Below are positions 50,713 through 60,556 of a stretch of DNA of 64,000 bases, piece by piece. The DNA is from Anaerolineales bacterium. Its GTDB lineage: Bacteria > Chloroflexota > Anaerolineae > Anaerolineales > Villigracilaceae. The DNA lies in NCBI GenBank assembly GCA_030583905.1, contig CP129481.1, positions 2,196,136-2,260,135 of the forward strand. The letters run 5' to 3'. Both the position numbers and the translations under genes were made by a program. The notes under the pieces were generated by a model, which was not told the origin of the DNA, did no database searches, and was given only the letters and a program-made list of their open reading frames with translations. The first letter of the stretch is position 1. Each line of letters starts with the position of its first letter.

Positions 50713-51885
50713 ATGAACAAGAAAACCGTAAAAGACATCGACCTCAAAGGCAAGCGCGTGCTCATGCGCGTTGATTTCAACGTCCCGATGGCGGACGGCA
50801 AAGTGACCGACGACAAACGCATCAAAGCCGCACTGCCGACCATTCAATACGTTTTGGATCAGGGAGCCTCGCTCCTTTTGATGAGTCACCTTGGACGACC
50901 CAAAGGCGGCTCGGACCCGCAATTCAGCCTGCGTGCCGCTTCGGAGACCTTATCCACTCTGATCGATCGCCCCGTGACGATGGCGCCAGATTGTGTCGGC
51001 GCGGAAGTGGAAGCAATCGCCAAATCACTCAAGCCCGGTGACGTGGTAATGCTCGAAAACACCCGCTTTCACGCTGGCGAAGAAAAGAACGACCTCGACC
51101 TTGCCAAACAAATGGCGGCGTTCGGTGACGTGTACGTCAACGATGCGTTTGGTTCGGCGCACCGCGCGCACTCCTCCACGGAAGGGATTGCCCGCTTCTT
51201 GCCTGCTGTCTCCGGCTTTTTGATGGAGCAGGAACTGGAATATCTCGGCAAGGCGGTTGGAAATCCCGAACATCCCTACATCGCCATCCTCGGCGGCGCC
51301 AAGATCAGCGACAAAATTTTGGTCGTCGAAACCCTCGCCGCGCAGTGCGACAAACTTATCATCGGCGGCGGTATGGCGAATACCTTCCTCGCCGCCAAGG
51401 GACTGAACATGCAGGACAGTCTCGTCGAAGCGGAAGCGTTGGAGACCGCTAAATCCCTGCTCGGCAAACTGGGTGATAAACTCGTCCTGCCCCTGGATGC
51501 AGTCATCGCGGACAAATTCGATGCAGAAGCCAATTCCCAGGTCGTGGATGTGGACAAAATCCCCGCAGGTTGGCGCATGTTGGATGTCGGTCCGCAAACC
51601 ATCGAGTTGTACAAGTCCACGCTTCAAGGCGCGAAACTCATCGTCTGGAATGGACCTGTGGGCGTGTTTGAATTTCCCAAATTCGCCGAAGGCACATTTG
51701 CATTAGCCAAACTTCTCGCGGAGTCCGAGGCGGTGACCGTCATCGGCGGCGGCGACTCAGCCAGCGCGGTCAAGAAGGCGGGCGTCGCCAAACAGATGAC
51801 GCACGTCTCCACCGGCGGCGGCGCGTCGCTTGAATTCCTTGAAGGAAAAGAACTGCCCGGCGTGGCGGCTCTGCTGGATAAATAA
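50713..51885 (+). CDS. pgk: Phosphoglycerate kinase
   Basis: 390 residues starting [20 protein letters not shown]. The N-terminal substrate motif [36 protein letters not shown] and the nucleotide-site [15 protein letters not shown] and GGGDSASAV are all present. Converts 1,3-bisphosphoglycerate to 3-phosphoglycerate with ATP formation. The ATG at 50713 is preferred over the longer frame that runs into gap. Confidence 0.97.
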   Translation: MNKKTVKDIDLKGKRVLMRVDFNVPMADGKVTDDKRIKAALPTIQYVLDQGASLLLMSHLGRPKGGSDPQFSLRAASETLSTLIDRPVTMAPDCVGAEVEAIAKSLKPGDVVMLENTRFHAGEEKNDLDLAKQMAAFGDVYVNDAFGSAHRAHSSTEGIARFLPAVSGFLMEQELEYLGKAVGNPEHPYIAILGGAKISDKILVVETLAAQCDKLIIGGGMANTFLAAKGLNMQDSLVEAEALETAKSLLGKLGDKLVLPLDAVIADKFDAEANSQVVDVDKIPAGWRMLDVGPQTIELYKSTLQGAKLIVWNGPVGVFEFPKFAEGTFALAKLLAESEAVTVIGGGDSASAVKKAGVAKQMTHVSTGGGASLEFLEGKELPGVAALLDK

Positions 51886-51984
51886 CCCCGTCCCCGCATA
51901 GTACCAAAGGAGCGTATGGATTTTGTGTCCGTGCGCTCTTTTTCTTTGTATAATGCATTCATTCAAATTTACAGGAGAAGACAG

Positions 51985-52515
51985 ATGGAAGTCAATTCAA
52001 GTTCGGGATCAGGTTCGAATAAAAACCGCAATCTTATCATTGGTGTGGTTGTCGCAATTTTATTGTGCTGTTGTTGTCTTGTGGCGGGTGGGGCTGCCTA
52101 TTATGGGTATCAGGCGTATGTTCAGGCTCAGCAGGCGATCAATGATTTTCAGAACTTCGAAATTCCTGAAATGCCCACCATGATCCCGTTTGACCCCGCT
52201 GACCCGAACAGCCAGAGCGAGCCGCTTCCCGAATTCGATCTCGATATTGATGTGCCGTCCGGCGGACTGGCGGACGATGAAACCCGTGTCACCGCTTGGT
52301 TTACGCTTCAGATCGTTTCCATGCTTTCGCAATGCAATACTCCCACTGTTGAAGGGACGACAATCACAGTGGTGCAGCAGCCGGATGCGAATGGCGAATG
52401 GGTGGAGGAGTGGAATGTGAATTGCGGCGATGGAACTTATCAGGCGAACCGCTTAATATTTACGCCCGACGAGAGCGGTGCTATAAATGTAAATGTGGAA
52501 GCGCTGTCGCCGTAG
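51985..52515 (+). CDS. Unknown membrane-anchored protein
   Basis: 176 residues starting MEVNSSSGSGSNKNRNL, chosen because CAGGAGAAG lies just upstream. One Cys-rich transmembrane helix (LIIGVVVAILLCCCCLVAGG) is followed by an acidic Pro/Asp linker and a compact C-terminal domain (DDETRVTAWFTLQIVSML, VEEWNVNCGDGTYQANRLIF). No family was recognised. It lies between pgk and tpiA with its own TATAAT (51949-51954), so it may be independent of glycolysis. Confidence 0.55.
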   Translation: MEVNSSSGSGSNKNRNLIIGVVVAILLCCCCLVAGGAAYYGYQAYVQAQQAINDFQNFEIPEMPTMIPFDPADPNSQSEPLPEFDLDIDVPSGGLADDETRVTAWFTLQIVSMLSQCNTPTVEGTTITVVQQPDANGEWVEEWNVNCGDGTYQANRLIFTPDESGAINVNVEALSP

Positions 52516-52535
52516 TGTGTGTCCTGCAACATCCT

Positions 52536-52568
52536 GCGGACAGGTCAACTGACCTGTCCGCTTTTTTT
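52536..52568 (+). terminator. Terminator before tpiA
   Basis: GCGGACAGGTC pairs with GACCTGTCCGC (11 bp) around AACT, then seven T residues. Confidence 0.9.
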
Positions 52569-52625
52569 ATTTTGGCGCCTCGGCTATAATCGACAAAAAC
52601 GAATCCAATTGATGAAGGAAAATCC

Positions 52626-53384
52626 ATGAGAACACCCCTTGTTGCAGGCAACTGGAAGATGAATAAAACCATCTCAGAGACGCGCGAACTGCTTTCTGTG
52701 ATGAAGGAAGGATTGAATGAGATCGGCGGTGTGGAGAAAGTTGTTTGTCCGCCGTTTATCTCGTTGGCGGCGGCATCGGAAATGCTGGCAAACTCCCGGA
52801 TCGGCTTGGGTGCGCAGAACCTGTATTGGGAGGAGAAAGGCGCGTTCACGGGCGAAGTGTCGCCTGCGATGGTGAAGGAATTGTGTGGTTACGTCATCCT
52901 CGGTCACTCCGAGCGCCGCGCCTATTTTGGCGAAACGGATGAGACCGTAAATAAGAAGTTGCTCGCCGCGCAAAAGTTCGACCTGACGCCGATCGTCTGT
53001 GTCGGTGAGACGCTGGTGCAATACGAAGCGGATCAGACCCGCGACGTGGTCTCCTCCCAAACCCGCCTCGGACTTACGGGTCTGCCTGCGGACTTCGCCC
53101 CGCGCATCGTCGTCGCCTATGAACCGGTCTGGGCAATAGGAACAGGCAAAGCGTCGACGGGTGAAGCGGCGAACGCCGTCATTAAGGATTTCATCCGCCC
53201 GGTCATCACGGAGTTATACGGCGAAGATGCGGCGCAGGCGGTCCGCGTGTTATATGGCGGTTCAGTGACCGGCGCCAACGCCGTTGAATTTTTCTCCCAG
53301 CCCGATATTGACGGGGCGCTGGTCGGCGGCGCGAGTTTGAAGGTTGACGATTTCATCGCCATTGCGAAAGCCGCGGTGAAGTAG
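52626..53384 (+). CDS. tpiA: Triosephosphate isomerase
   Basis: 252 residues, full length. Catalytic landmarks: GNWKMNK with Lys, VILGHSERR with His, and VVAYEPVWAIGTGK with the Glu base, plus LYGGSVTGANA. Interconverts dihydroxyacetone phosphate and glyceraldehyde-3-phosphate. A TATAAT at 52585-52590 and GAAGGA before the ATG support separate initiation behind the terminator. Confidence 0.97.
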   Translation: MRTPLVAGNWKMNKTISETRELLSVMKEGLNEIGGVEKVVCPPFISLAAASEMLANSRIGLGAQNLYWEEKGAFTGEVSPAMVKELCGYVILGHSERRAYFGETDETVNKKLLAAQKFDLTPIVCVGETLVQYEADQTRDVVSSQTRLGLTGLPADFAPRIVVAYEPVWAIGTGKASTGEAANAVIKDFIRPVITELYGEDAAQAVRVLYGGSVTGANAVEFFSQPDIDGALVGGASLKVDDFIAIAKAAVK

Positions 53385-53386
53385 CC

Positions 53387-54139
53387 TTGCAGTTCACCGG
53401 CTTGTTTTGGTTCGTGTTGATGCTTTTGCCGCTGGTCTTTCTCCAGCGGCTTTTGCATCGTGAGATCCAGGCGGTCATCCTGCTCGTCACCCGCAATGTG
53501 CAGTTGACCATCGGTTTGTTCTCGGTTTTATTCTTCCCCGGCGTTTTTTTACATGAACTCAGCCATTTTCTGATGGCGAAGGTGTTGGGCGTGCGTACGC
53601 GCGGCTTTTCGCTTATCCCGCGCACCCTGCCCAACGGACGTTTGCAAATGGGGTATGTGGAAACTGAAAAATCGGATGTTGTGCGCGATTCGTTGATCGG
53701 GCTTGCGCCGTTGATCGCAGGGACGTTGTTTATCGCATATACGGGGATCTACAAAATGCAATTTCACGTTCTGTGGAATGTGCTCCGTGACGGGCAGGTG
53801 GACCTGTTTTGGGCTGGCGTTGGATCGCTTCCGAGCATCCCCGATTTTTATTTGTGGTTCTATTTTACATTCGCGGTTGCCAGCACCATGCTGCCGTCCG
53901 AATCCGACCGTCTCTCCTGGCTGCCGCTCGGCTTATGGATCGCCGTTCTGCTTGGGTTGGCGATTCTCTCCGGCGCGGGCACGTGGATGCTTCAAAATAT
54001 CGCCCCATTGTTGGATGAGCTATTGAGTTCGGTGGCGCTGTTGTTCGGATTCAGCAATGCACTGCACATCGTATTGCTTTTGCCGTTCTATGTTGTTCAT
54101 CGCCTGTTGGTCCGCATCATGAAGGTGGATGTGCGCTAG
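53387..54139 (+). CDS. Polytopic HExxH protein, putative site-2-protease-like membrane metalloprotease
   Basis: 250 residues, about five helices. FLHELSHFLMAKVLGV inside a hydrophobic segment provides HExxH plus a further membrane environment, as in M50-like proteases; the matching second-site motif (NPDG-type) was not found, so activity is uncertain. The TTG start at 53387 lies 2 bp behind tpiA; an ATG at 53417 is an alternative that keeps the motif. The 3' end overlaps the convergent gene by 4 bp. Confidence 0.55.
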   Translation: MQFTGLFWFVLMLLPLVFLQRLLHREIQAVILLVTRNVQLTIGLFSVLFFPGVFLHELSHFLMAKVLGVRTRGFSLIPRTLPNGRLQMGYVETEKSDVVRDSLIGLAPLIAGTLFIAYTGIYKMQFHVLWNVLRDGQVDLFWAGVGSLPSIPDFYLWFYFTFAVASTMLPSESDRLSWLPLGLWIAVLLGLAILSGAGTWMLQNIAPLLDELLSSVALLFGFSNALHIVLLLPFYVVHRLLVRIMKVDVR

Positions 54140-54546
54140 GCTGTTTCATCCTGAAAGAAGATGGTTTCGTCCCGCTGTGAATTGAACATCGCCACGATGT
54201 TCCGTCCGTCCTGGATGCTGACCAGCCTTGCCAGCCTTCGCGCTTCGTTTACGTCCGCGACGCCTGTGGCGACATCCAGATAATATTCCCTCGTCTGTGG
54301 GTGGATCCATGTGCCGAGCCAGCAATCGTCTTCGTTCAATTTCATCTCATTGCGCAGGATGAATGCGCGTAACTCCGTTTTCAGGTCAACGTGGGGCGGC
54401 AGGATGGCTGTCCGTGACGGATACTTTGGGAAACTCCATGCATCCCTCGGCGGCAGGAATTCCATCGTTTCCGGTTTGGAGGCTGTCCCGCCATGTTTCT
54501 GTGTTCCCTCTACAACTTTCTGCAGGTATTCGTCAAATGGATCCAT
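54136..54546 (-). CDS. Unknown small soluble protein
   Basis: 136 residues, acidic, no signal or membrane helices. Conserved-looking patches FLPPRDAWSFPKYPSRT and WLGTWIHPQTREYYLDVA. No family recognised. It is the last gene of a tightly packed minus-strand run of five genes (54136-57631) with 4-bp overlaps or short gaps, which suggests one operon. Confidence 0.5.
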   Translation of the reverse strand: MDPFDEYLQKVVEGTQKHGGTASKPETMEFLPPRDAWSFPKYPSRTAILPPHVDLKTELRAFILRNEMKLNEDDCWLGTWIHPQTREYYLDVATGVADVNEARRLARLVSIQDGRNIVAMFNSQRDETIFFQDETA

Positions 54547-54555
54547 CTTGGCTTG

Positions 54556-55443
54556 TTATTTCTTTCTTCCAGCAACCAGCATTTTATTGCGGATGGGAAA
54601 GATGATGAAAAACAGATGGACGAACGGCAGAAGCAATTTGACGAGCAGTTCCGACCGAACCATTTTCTTCAAATAGAAACTATAGGGGAAGGATAATTCG
54701 TGAAAACGTTTCAACTCCACCACTTCCAACCCTGCCGTCTCCAGCGCGAATTTCATCTCCGTCAGTGAAAAGATCTGCTTATGCCCGAACGGTTTGGATG
54801 AATACATCGTGTTCAAAAACGTCGGATATCTTCCGCGTGAGAGTTTGTAAGTGAGTTCACCGAAGCGGTGATAGAACGCGTCGCGGCAGGGTGTATCGAT
54901 CAGCAGGATTCCGCCGGATTTGAGCATGTCCGCCGCTGCGCACAGGGTGGCAAGCGGATAATTGACATGCTCGATCACATCCCATAATGTGACGACATCG
55001 AACGTCCCATGAAACTCCCGCCAGTACTCGTCTTCGATGGTTCGTTTGACCACTTCAAAGCCGTGTTTGGTATTTGCGTAATATGCGCGCGTGTCACTCA
55101 ACTCGATACCAAGCACATTCGCGCCCGCCGCTTTCATTTTTGAGAGAAACAACCCGCCGCCGCACCCGATGTCCAGCACGAATTTGCCCGAGATATAGCC
55201 GTGCCGCAGCACAGACTCCACTTGATGCTCTATCCGTTCGGGGTTCGATTGCAGGGACGTTTCGATATACGTGATTTCTTCATCCGTCAATCCGCTTCCA
55301 TTGATGTTGGGGGAGATATCCTCCACGGGGTCGAGATGGTCAATGTAATGAAATCCGCCGGGGGAAACGAATACATTCGTTCCCGAAAGTTTATACTTCG
55401 GTGTGCCGCTGGTGAGATGTTTTAATTCATCAAAGTTTTCCAT
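54556..55443 (-). CDS. Class I SAM-dependent methyltransferase
   Basis: 295 residues. SAM-binding motif VLDIGCGGGLFLSKM, then LGIELS and FDVVTLWDVIEHVNYP. The C-terminal region ends in a hydrophobic, basic stretch (VKLLLPFVHLFFIIFPIRNK) that may contact the membrane. Substrate unknown; lipid or O-antigen-like targets are common for this type. Starts directly at the stop codon of the hydrolase gene. Confidence 0.75.
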   Translation of the reverse strand: MENFDELKHLTSGTPKYKLSGTNVFVSPGGFHYIDHLDPVEDISPNINGSGLTDEEITYIETSLQSNPERIEHQVESVLRHGYISGKFVLDIGCGGGLFLSKMKAAGANVLGIELSDTRAYYANTKHGFEVVKRTIEDEYWREFHGTFDVVTLWDVIEHVNYPLATLCAAADMLKSGGILLIDTPCRDAFYHRFGELTYKLSRGRYPTFLNTMYSSKPFGHKQIFSLTEMKFALETAGLEVVELKRFHELSFPYSFYLKKMVRSELLVKLLLPFVHLFFIIFPIRNKMLVAGRKK

Positions 55444-56238
55444 TTACTTCCGCGTCTTTTCCAAAAAGCGTGCGAGAATTTCATTGAATCCTTCCGGATT
55501 GTCCATATTCGCGTTGTGCGCGGCGTTGGGAACGATGAATAATTCCCTGCTCTCCCGTTCCGCCCATTGATTGCTGTACGCCCGCACTTTTCCCGAGCGG
55601 TCTGCGTCTCCACACACGATCAAAATGGGGAGAGGCAGGCGGAAATCCTCCTTGTACTCTTGCACACCGGTATAGACCTTTTCCATAATGGCGGCGATCT
55701 CCCGCTTTGTCAGCCCGGCAAGCGTTTGTATTGCATATTCCTGTGCCGACTTGCGGAGTGCGATCTGTTTGGCAATGGTTTTTACCAGATAATTGTAGGG
55801 ATAGAGCATCAACAACGGCGGCGTGATGGACAGCAGCCAGTTGTCCATTGCGGAATAATAGGATGGCTGAATGGGGGATGAGCCCAGGGATGTGAGAGTC
55901 AGGATCCTGTCAGGGTGCCGAAGCGCAGCGATCTGTACGATGTATCCACCCATGGATTGCCCGACAAGATGAGCTTTCGTGATCCCCTCATCGTTCAAAA
56001 TTTCAATTAGTTCATCCGCACTATCTTGCAGGGAGAACCCCTCGTACGGTCTTGAAAGTCCATGGGAGGGGACATCCCAGGTGATCACCTTGTAGCTCTT
56101 GGAAAAATATTCCACCTGTTCATGGAACATCCCGTGATCCATGGTTGCGCCATGTGTGAACATGATGCATTCTTCGCCGTCTCCTGCCGCCCAATAGTGG
56201 ACCTTTCCACCGCTTCCGATTCTTGTTTTGTGAATCAT
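55444..56238 (-). CDS. Alpha/beta hydrolase
   Basis: 264 residues. Nucleophile elbow GQSMGGY, oxyanion-site text FTHGATMDHGMF, acid in LIVCGDADRSGK and catalytic His in NAAHNANMDN. Cytoplasmic esterase- or peptidase-like enzyme of unknown substrate. Overlaps the ATPase gene by 4 bp. Confidence 0.8.
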   Translation of the reverse strand: MIHKTRIGSGGKVHYWAAGDGEECIMFTHGATMDHGMFHEQVEYFSKSYKVITWDVPSHGLSRPYEGFSLQDSADELIEILNDEGITKAHLVGQSMGGYIVQIAALRHPDRILTLTSLGSSPIQPSYYSAMDNWLLSITPPLLMLYPYNYLVKTIAKQIALRKSAQEYAIQTLAGLTKREIAAIMEKVYTGVQEYKEDFRLPLPILIVCGDADRSGKVRAYSNQWAERESRELFIVPNAAHNANMDNPEGFNEILARFLEKTRK

Positions 56239-57035
56239 AAATACCTCATATAGGATTGCGGGTCATTCAAGAATGCCCTTGTCAATGTGACATGCTCCAG
56301 CTCGTCATAGGGAATGTTGTTGATCGCGCCGTCATTAAAACTCATGATCTGTGCCTCGGGGAATGCCAGAATGATCGGGGAATGCGTGGCAATGATGAAT
56401 TGCGCATCTTCCGTCGTCATCTGCTTGAGCATCGAGAGAAAGGATAGCTGGCGCAATGGCGAGAGCGGCGCTTCGGGCTCATCCAGCAGGTACAAACCGC
56501 CCGGCACAAAGCGCGATTGGAACAGATCCAGAAAGCTCTCTCCGTGCGAACGCACATCCAAGCCGTCTCCGTAGCGGCGCTGCAAGGCGCCGATCTCGTT
56601 TCTGTGCGGCATTTTTGCCAGGTCCTTTGCGTATTTCGAGCGCCCCGCATATTCCCTGTCCACGTTGTTCAATTCCTGTTCAAGTTCCTGGCGTGTTTTT
56701 GCGATCTGTTTTGCGTATCCAAAGAAATCCTCGGCGCGTAGAAAGAACCCTTTATGTGTTCGTTTGCTCCATGTCAGGCGCAGATAGTCCGCCAGTTTCC
56801 GCATGTGCGCCAGCGTCGGGTCGGTCTTCACGCTTTCGCTGCCGACCGTGACCGATCCAATTGCGCAGGCGATCGCTTCCATCAGCGTGGATTTCCCGGA
56901 ACCGTTCTCGCCGACAAAGAACGTCACCGGCGCTTGAAAGCTGATCTCCTGCAAAGCCTGGATGATGGGCACATTGAACGGAAAGTTGTCCGTTTCGCGC
57001 ATTTCCCTTTTTTGGACGGAACGAAGATGGATCAT
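56235..57035 (-). CDS. AAA family (ABC-type) ATPase, COG3910-like
   Basis: 266 residues. Walker A GENGSGKST, then a long insertion of charged helices, signature-like LSPLRQLSF and Walker B YLLDEPEAPLSP, with switch His in IIATHSPIIL. Small single-chain SMC-like ATPases of this kind are of unknown function and often lie in defence or regulatory contexts. No nuclease partner is adjacent. Overlaps its neighbours by 4 bp on both sides. Confidence 0.75.
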   Translation of the reverse strand: MIHLRSVQKREMRETDNFPFNVPIIQALQEISFQAPVTFFVGENGSGKSTLMEAIACAIGSVTVGSESVKTDPTLAHMRKLADYLRLTWSKRTHKGFFLRAEDFFGYAKQIAKTRQELEQELNNVDREYAGRSKYAKDLAKMPHRNEIGALQRRYGDGLDVRSHGESFLDLFQSRFVPGGLYLLDEPEAPLSPLRQLSFLSMLKQMTTEDAQFIIATHSPIILAFPEAQIMSFNDGAINNIPYDELEHVTLTRAFLNDPQSYMRYL

Positions 57036-57631
57036 TTGTTTATTTTATCAAGAATGATCGGGATGCTGATGGGATAATCCATGCCTTCGTTGGAGACATC
57101 CAGCCGCAGGATATTTTCTTTTGGGATGGTGTCCAGCCATTCGCTGACATAGTGCTCCAGCAGTTCCGCATCTTCACTGGATGCAATGTTGATCCTGTTT
57201 CTCGAAGCCAATCTTTCACGGACGGTTTGGGAGTCGGCGTGCAGGGCAATGATCAGGTCCGGCGGGGGCAGCAGGCTGCGGGTGAGGGCATGGAAGCGGC
57301 GGCACAGGTCAAATTCAGGGTCACCGAGCAAGCCGCGGGCGTGGAAGAGGCGGGTGAAGCCGTAAAAGTCGAGGTCAACTCCGCCATCCATCAATGCCGG
57401 CTTCTCCTCCATGCGCAGGTTCCGTTCCTGTTCGGCGCGGTAGATGAGATAATCCAGTTGGTTGGCGAGCGCGTATTTTTTATCCTGCTTGAAGAGCGCC
57501 TGAAAGGGACGTTGCTCGTGCTGTTCGAATGCGGTTGCGAAATCGTGTTGCCGGCAAAGGGCGTGCGCAAGTGTGGTTTTACCCACTCCGCTTGCGCCGA
57601 CGATGACAATGAGTTTTTGGATGGAACGCAT
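57032..57631 (-). CDS. Deoxynucleoside-kinase-like P-loop kinase
   Basis: 199 residues. P-loop GASGVGKTT, then FEQHEQRPFQALFKQ, DGGVDLDFYGFTRLFHARG (substrate-binding region) and a lid with RERLASRNRINIASS. The layout resembles deoxyadenosine/deoxyguanosine kinases, which salvage deoxynucleosides, although the usual DRS motif is not evident. First gene of the five-gene minus-strand run. Confidence 0.65.
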   Translation of the reverse strand: MRSIQKLIVIVGASGVGKTTLAHALCRQHDFATAFEQHEQRPFQALFKQDKKYALANQLDYLIYRAEQERNLRMEEKPALMDGGVDLDFYGFTRLFHARGLLGDPEFDLCRRFHALTRSLLPPPDLIIALHADSQTVRERLASRNRINIASSEDAELLEHYVSEWLDTIPKENILRLDVSNEGMDYPISIPIILDKINK

Positions 57632-57696
57632 CTACACTCTCCGGGACGGGGCTTTTTGTATTAGAATCAAGGCACTGCCGTTGTGAGGAGACTGCC

Positions 57697-58167
57697 TTGA
57701 GTGATCCAATTGTAATCACATCTGATGACCCGATCCTTGAAAAATTGAATTTCAAGCCGTACCGGGGCTTCACTCAGCGGCGTGTGCGACCGTTTATCCC
57801 CGCTCCAGACGAACCTCAAACCGTGCAGGTCAAGACACCGTGGGGCGCTGTGCTGACCGCCAAGAAAGGGGATATGCTGGTCAGTGAGTTGAGTGCGCCG
57901 GACGATGAGTGGCCCGTGGATGCTGATATTTTCGATAAGTCCTACATGGTGATAGGACCCGGTTTGTGCATCAAGCGCGCGATCACTCTGCTGGTTCCGT
58001 TGACCGATCTGACCAACGGCGATGAAGACCAGTTGGTGACGGTTCAGACCCTTGAGGGAGCTGAAACAGTGCGGGCGGGCGATTTTTTTCTTGCAAAAGG
58101 GGTTAAAGGTGAAATATGGGCGTATCCGAACGAGAAGGTTAAAGCAATTATGAGGCTTGTTGAATAG
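57697..58167 (+). CDS. Unknown 156-residue protein
   Basis: Starts at TTG 57697 after TGAGGAGAC. Soluble, mixed alpha/beta, with repeated beta-hairpin text (VQVKTPWGAVLTAKKGDMLV and VTVQTLEGAETVRAGDFFLA), which points to two copies of a small barrel-like motif. No family recognised. Single gene with its own terminator, divergent from the kinase gene. Confidence 0.55.
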   Translation: MSDPIVITSDDPILEKLNFKPYRGFTQRRVRPFIPAPDEPQTVQVKTPWGAVLTAKKGDMLVSELSAPDDEWPVDADIFDKSYMVIGPGLCIKRAITLLVPLTDLTNGDEDQLVTVQTLEGAETVRAGDFFLAKGVKGEIWAYPNEKVKAIMRLVE

Positions 58168-58178
58168 CGTGCACGGTC

Positions 58179-58208
58179 AGCCCTTTCGACCAGATGGTCG
58201 AAAGGGCT
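58179..58208. terminator. Terminator between convergent genes
   Basis: AGCCCTTTCGAC pairs with GTCGAAAGGGCT (12 bp) around CAGATG, followed by eight T residues on the plus strand. It serves the upstream gene and probably the convergent operon. Confidence 0.9.
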
Positions 58209-58217
58209 TTTTTTTGT

Positions 58218-60545
58218 TTACTTCTTTTCCATTTTTGATCTTCTTGGAGATGTTAGTAGTGTTGGCTTCTTTGCGGATGATGCATCTTGGATGAGCTGAT
58301 CCAGCGCGTTGTCGATCACACTGTGGATGTATTTCGACGGGTTGATGATGTCGACCACGCCGCCCATGTCGCGTGTCAGTTCGATCATATGGCGTACCAG
58401 TTGCGCGTCATGATCTTTGGGATCGCCTCCGGTTTCATTCCACACAGCCAGGAGACGTACATTGCTGATGCCGACGCGTCCCAGCGCAGCGTAGAGCGCC
58501 CAACGGTTGTTGCGCTCATGAGGATCATCACCGGGTTTTGGCAGACCCACATGCTCGATCTGGTGGATGCCATTCACCAGCGGATTGTTACGGACCTTGT
58601 AGAACCTGTCCACCCATGACTCCCCGACTGGTGAAACGTGATCCCGAACATAGGACGAATCAGGGAATGGCAGGAATACCTTGACCTTCAATCCCAGCTC
58701 CACGCAGACTTCTGCAAACAGGATCTCGCTGCCCGCGGAAAGTCCCGCCATGTACACCCTGTCTGCGGGGGTCGGTTTGAATTTCTCCAGAGTCTTGCGG
58801 ATGTCATTGCGTACTTCATCTTCCTTGTCCGGCGGGAACGTGCGTTTTTGCTTTCCGGAGTGGTCGATCATATAGCCGCTAAAAAGGAAGGAGCGCCCGG
58901 GGGCTGATTTTGTCCGCGAGGATTTCCGGCTAACGGATGCGCCATCCACATCACCGCTGGCGACCCTTGCGATCTCTTCCTCGACCAGTTGGATGGCGGT
59001 TGCCACAAACTCGGGTCGAAAATCGAGCGCCTGAAGGATCTCCAATTGACCAAGCGTTGAGTTGAGAAAGAAGAAGTTGCGCCGCGATGCTGTAATCGCT
59101 TTCCGATAGGCGCGCACAATATCGGCGATATTATCTGCAACCAGCAGCCTCAGTTCCGCCAGCGAGATCAATGTCCAGTAGTCGGTCTTTTCGCCGTCGA
59201 TCTGTATCCGGCTGTCCAGTCCGAATATGAGCGTATTCTGTAATTCCGGCAGAACCTTTTTAATGCGGGCAATATCCGGGTCCGGCGATTTTTTGTTATC
59301 GAATTTATCCGCCAGATGGACGGCGAGCATTGCCAGGGTCAGGGCGTTGATGCCGGGATAATAATCATTCAAGTCGATCCGGTAGCCCTTCATATAAATA
59401 TCCGCGGACTTGATCAGCCAGTGATACGAGTCGAATGCCTTTTGCATGCGCTTGGCTTTATCCCGGATATTTTTCCACGAACCCGCCCACATTTCCTTGT
59501 AGATGCGTCCCAGATAGGTGATCGACTTGCTGTCATTGGGAAAGTCGTGCAGCAGGCTTTCGATCTTGACGATCGCTTCGTCCACCCGCCCAACGCGGTT
59601 CAGATGGAATGCTTCCTCGCGCCGAAACTCCAGATTGGATGAATTGACCTCCAGCCCTTTGCGGTATTGCGCAAGCGCCAGTTCGTTGCGCCCCAGATTT
59701 GCGAGCGCGCGCCCGACATCACTGACCGCCTCCTCGCGAATGAGCGGATTCGAGATCTCCTCCGTCAACAAGAGAATGTCGCCGATGTGTTTTTGCCGCT
59801 GGGCAATTGTCACTTTTTCTTTCCACTCGTTGTACTCGCGCCAGAACCCTGTGGCGAGCGGAGTTTGCAGGCTTTTTCTTTCCGGCTCCTTCAACCCCGA
59901 AAGCAGGTTATAGATCGGGCTGTGGATCGCATCGCGGTTCGAAGCCCAGGTATCCTTGACAAGGCGTGAGATGGCGGTAATGTCGGCGCGGATGAATTTT
60001 GGATCGGGCACTCCCTGCTCGGTGATGTGGTACGGGAGCGTGCGAACATTGAAAATATCGAACGGCATGTAGGCGCGCCCTGCTTGAATGTGCGCCACAC
60101 CGCGCTTGCGCAGCGCATGGCGGATGCCAAGCTCATAGAAGGCGTTGGCGTTGTCGATGCTCAGATCACACAGCACCATGTCCGCCAGCAGGAGTTCCTG
60201 GAACATATCCGTCAGGATGTCGCCGGAAGCGGTCTCCTCATCGGCGCGGAACGGCTCAAAACCCGCCTCTTCCAGTGCAGGCTTGATCAACGTTTTGTAA
60301 ATTTCGTTGAAATCGAACGGCTGACCGTCGGCTCCCTTCTTTTTCCCGAACGGCATGACGACGAACGCGTGCGGACGCACTTCCGGATGCAAAGGTCTGA
60401 ATTCTCTGGATTGTTTTTCGACGATCTCTTTCTTCACCTCATCCGCCTCGCGGACTTGCTCGGGGCTGGTCTCTGTGATATCGGCAGGGTTCACCTCGGC
60501 GGCGGATGTCAGATCTGTGGGAGGGGTTCCATTTGATTCTGTCAT
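58218..60545 (-). CDS. TIR-like/TPR (TRAFs-binding, DUF4071-type)/SLOG-like multidomain protein
   Basis: 775 residues. Residues ~50-150 form an N-terminal Rossmann-like domain (HAFVVMPFGKKKGADGQPFD, ADMVLCDLSIDNANAFYELG, IRHAL) of the nucleoside-deoxyribosyltransferase/TIR-like kind seen next to DUF4071. Residues ~200-540 are TPR helices with the TRAFs-binding pattern YYPGINALTLAMLAVHL. Residues ~550-745 form a second alpha/beta domain (RVYMAGLSAGSEILFAEVCV, LGLKVKVFLPFPDSSYVRD) resembling SLOG/LOG-type nucleotide-binding domains. Last gene of a three-gene operon, 11 bp after a SLATT membrane protein. Nucleotide sensing or processing that triggers the SLATT partner is inferred; catalytic activity is unproven. 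Confidence 0.7.
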   Translation of the reverse strand: MTESNGTPPTDLTSAAEVNPADITETSPEQVREADEVKKEIVEKQSREFRPLHPEVRPHAFVVMPFGKKKGADGQPFDFNEIYKTLIKPALEEAGFEPFRADEETASGDILTDMFQELLLADMVLCDLSIDNANAFYELGIRHALRKRGVAHIQAGRAYMPFDIFNVRTLPYHITEQGVPDPKFIRADITAISRLVKDTWASNRDAIHSPIYNLLSGLKEPERKSLQTPLATGFWREYNEWKEKVTIAQRQKHIGDILLLTEEISNPLIREEAVSDVGRALANLGRNELALAQYRKGLEVNSSNLEFRREEAFHLNRVGRVDEAIVKIESLLHDFPNDSKSITYLGRIYKEMWAGSWKNIRDKAKRMQKAFDSYHWLIKSADIYMKGYRIDLNDYYPGINALTLAMLAVHLADKFDNKKSPDPDIARIKKVLPELQNTLIFGLDSRIQIDGEKTDYWTLISLAELRLLVADNIADIVRAYRKAITASRRNFFFLNSTLGQLEILQALDFRPEFVATAIQLVEEEIARVASGDVDGASVSRKSSRTKSAPGRSFLFSGYMIDHSGKQKRTFPPDKEDEVRNDIRKTLEKFKPTPADRVYMAGLSAGSEILFAEVCVELGLKVKVFLPFPDSSYVRDHVSPVGESWVDRFYKVRNNPLVNGIHQIEHVGLPKPGDDPHERNNRWALYAALGRVGISNVRLLAVWNETGGDPKDHDAQLVRHMIELTRDMGGVVDIINPSKYIHSVIDNALDQLIQDASSAKKPTLLTSPRRSKMEKK

Positions 60546-60556
60546 GGGGTTCCTCT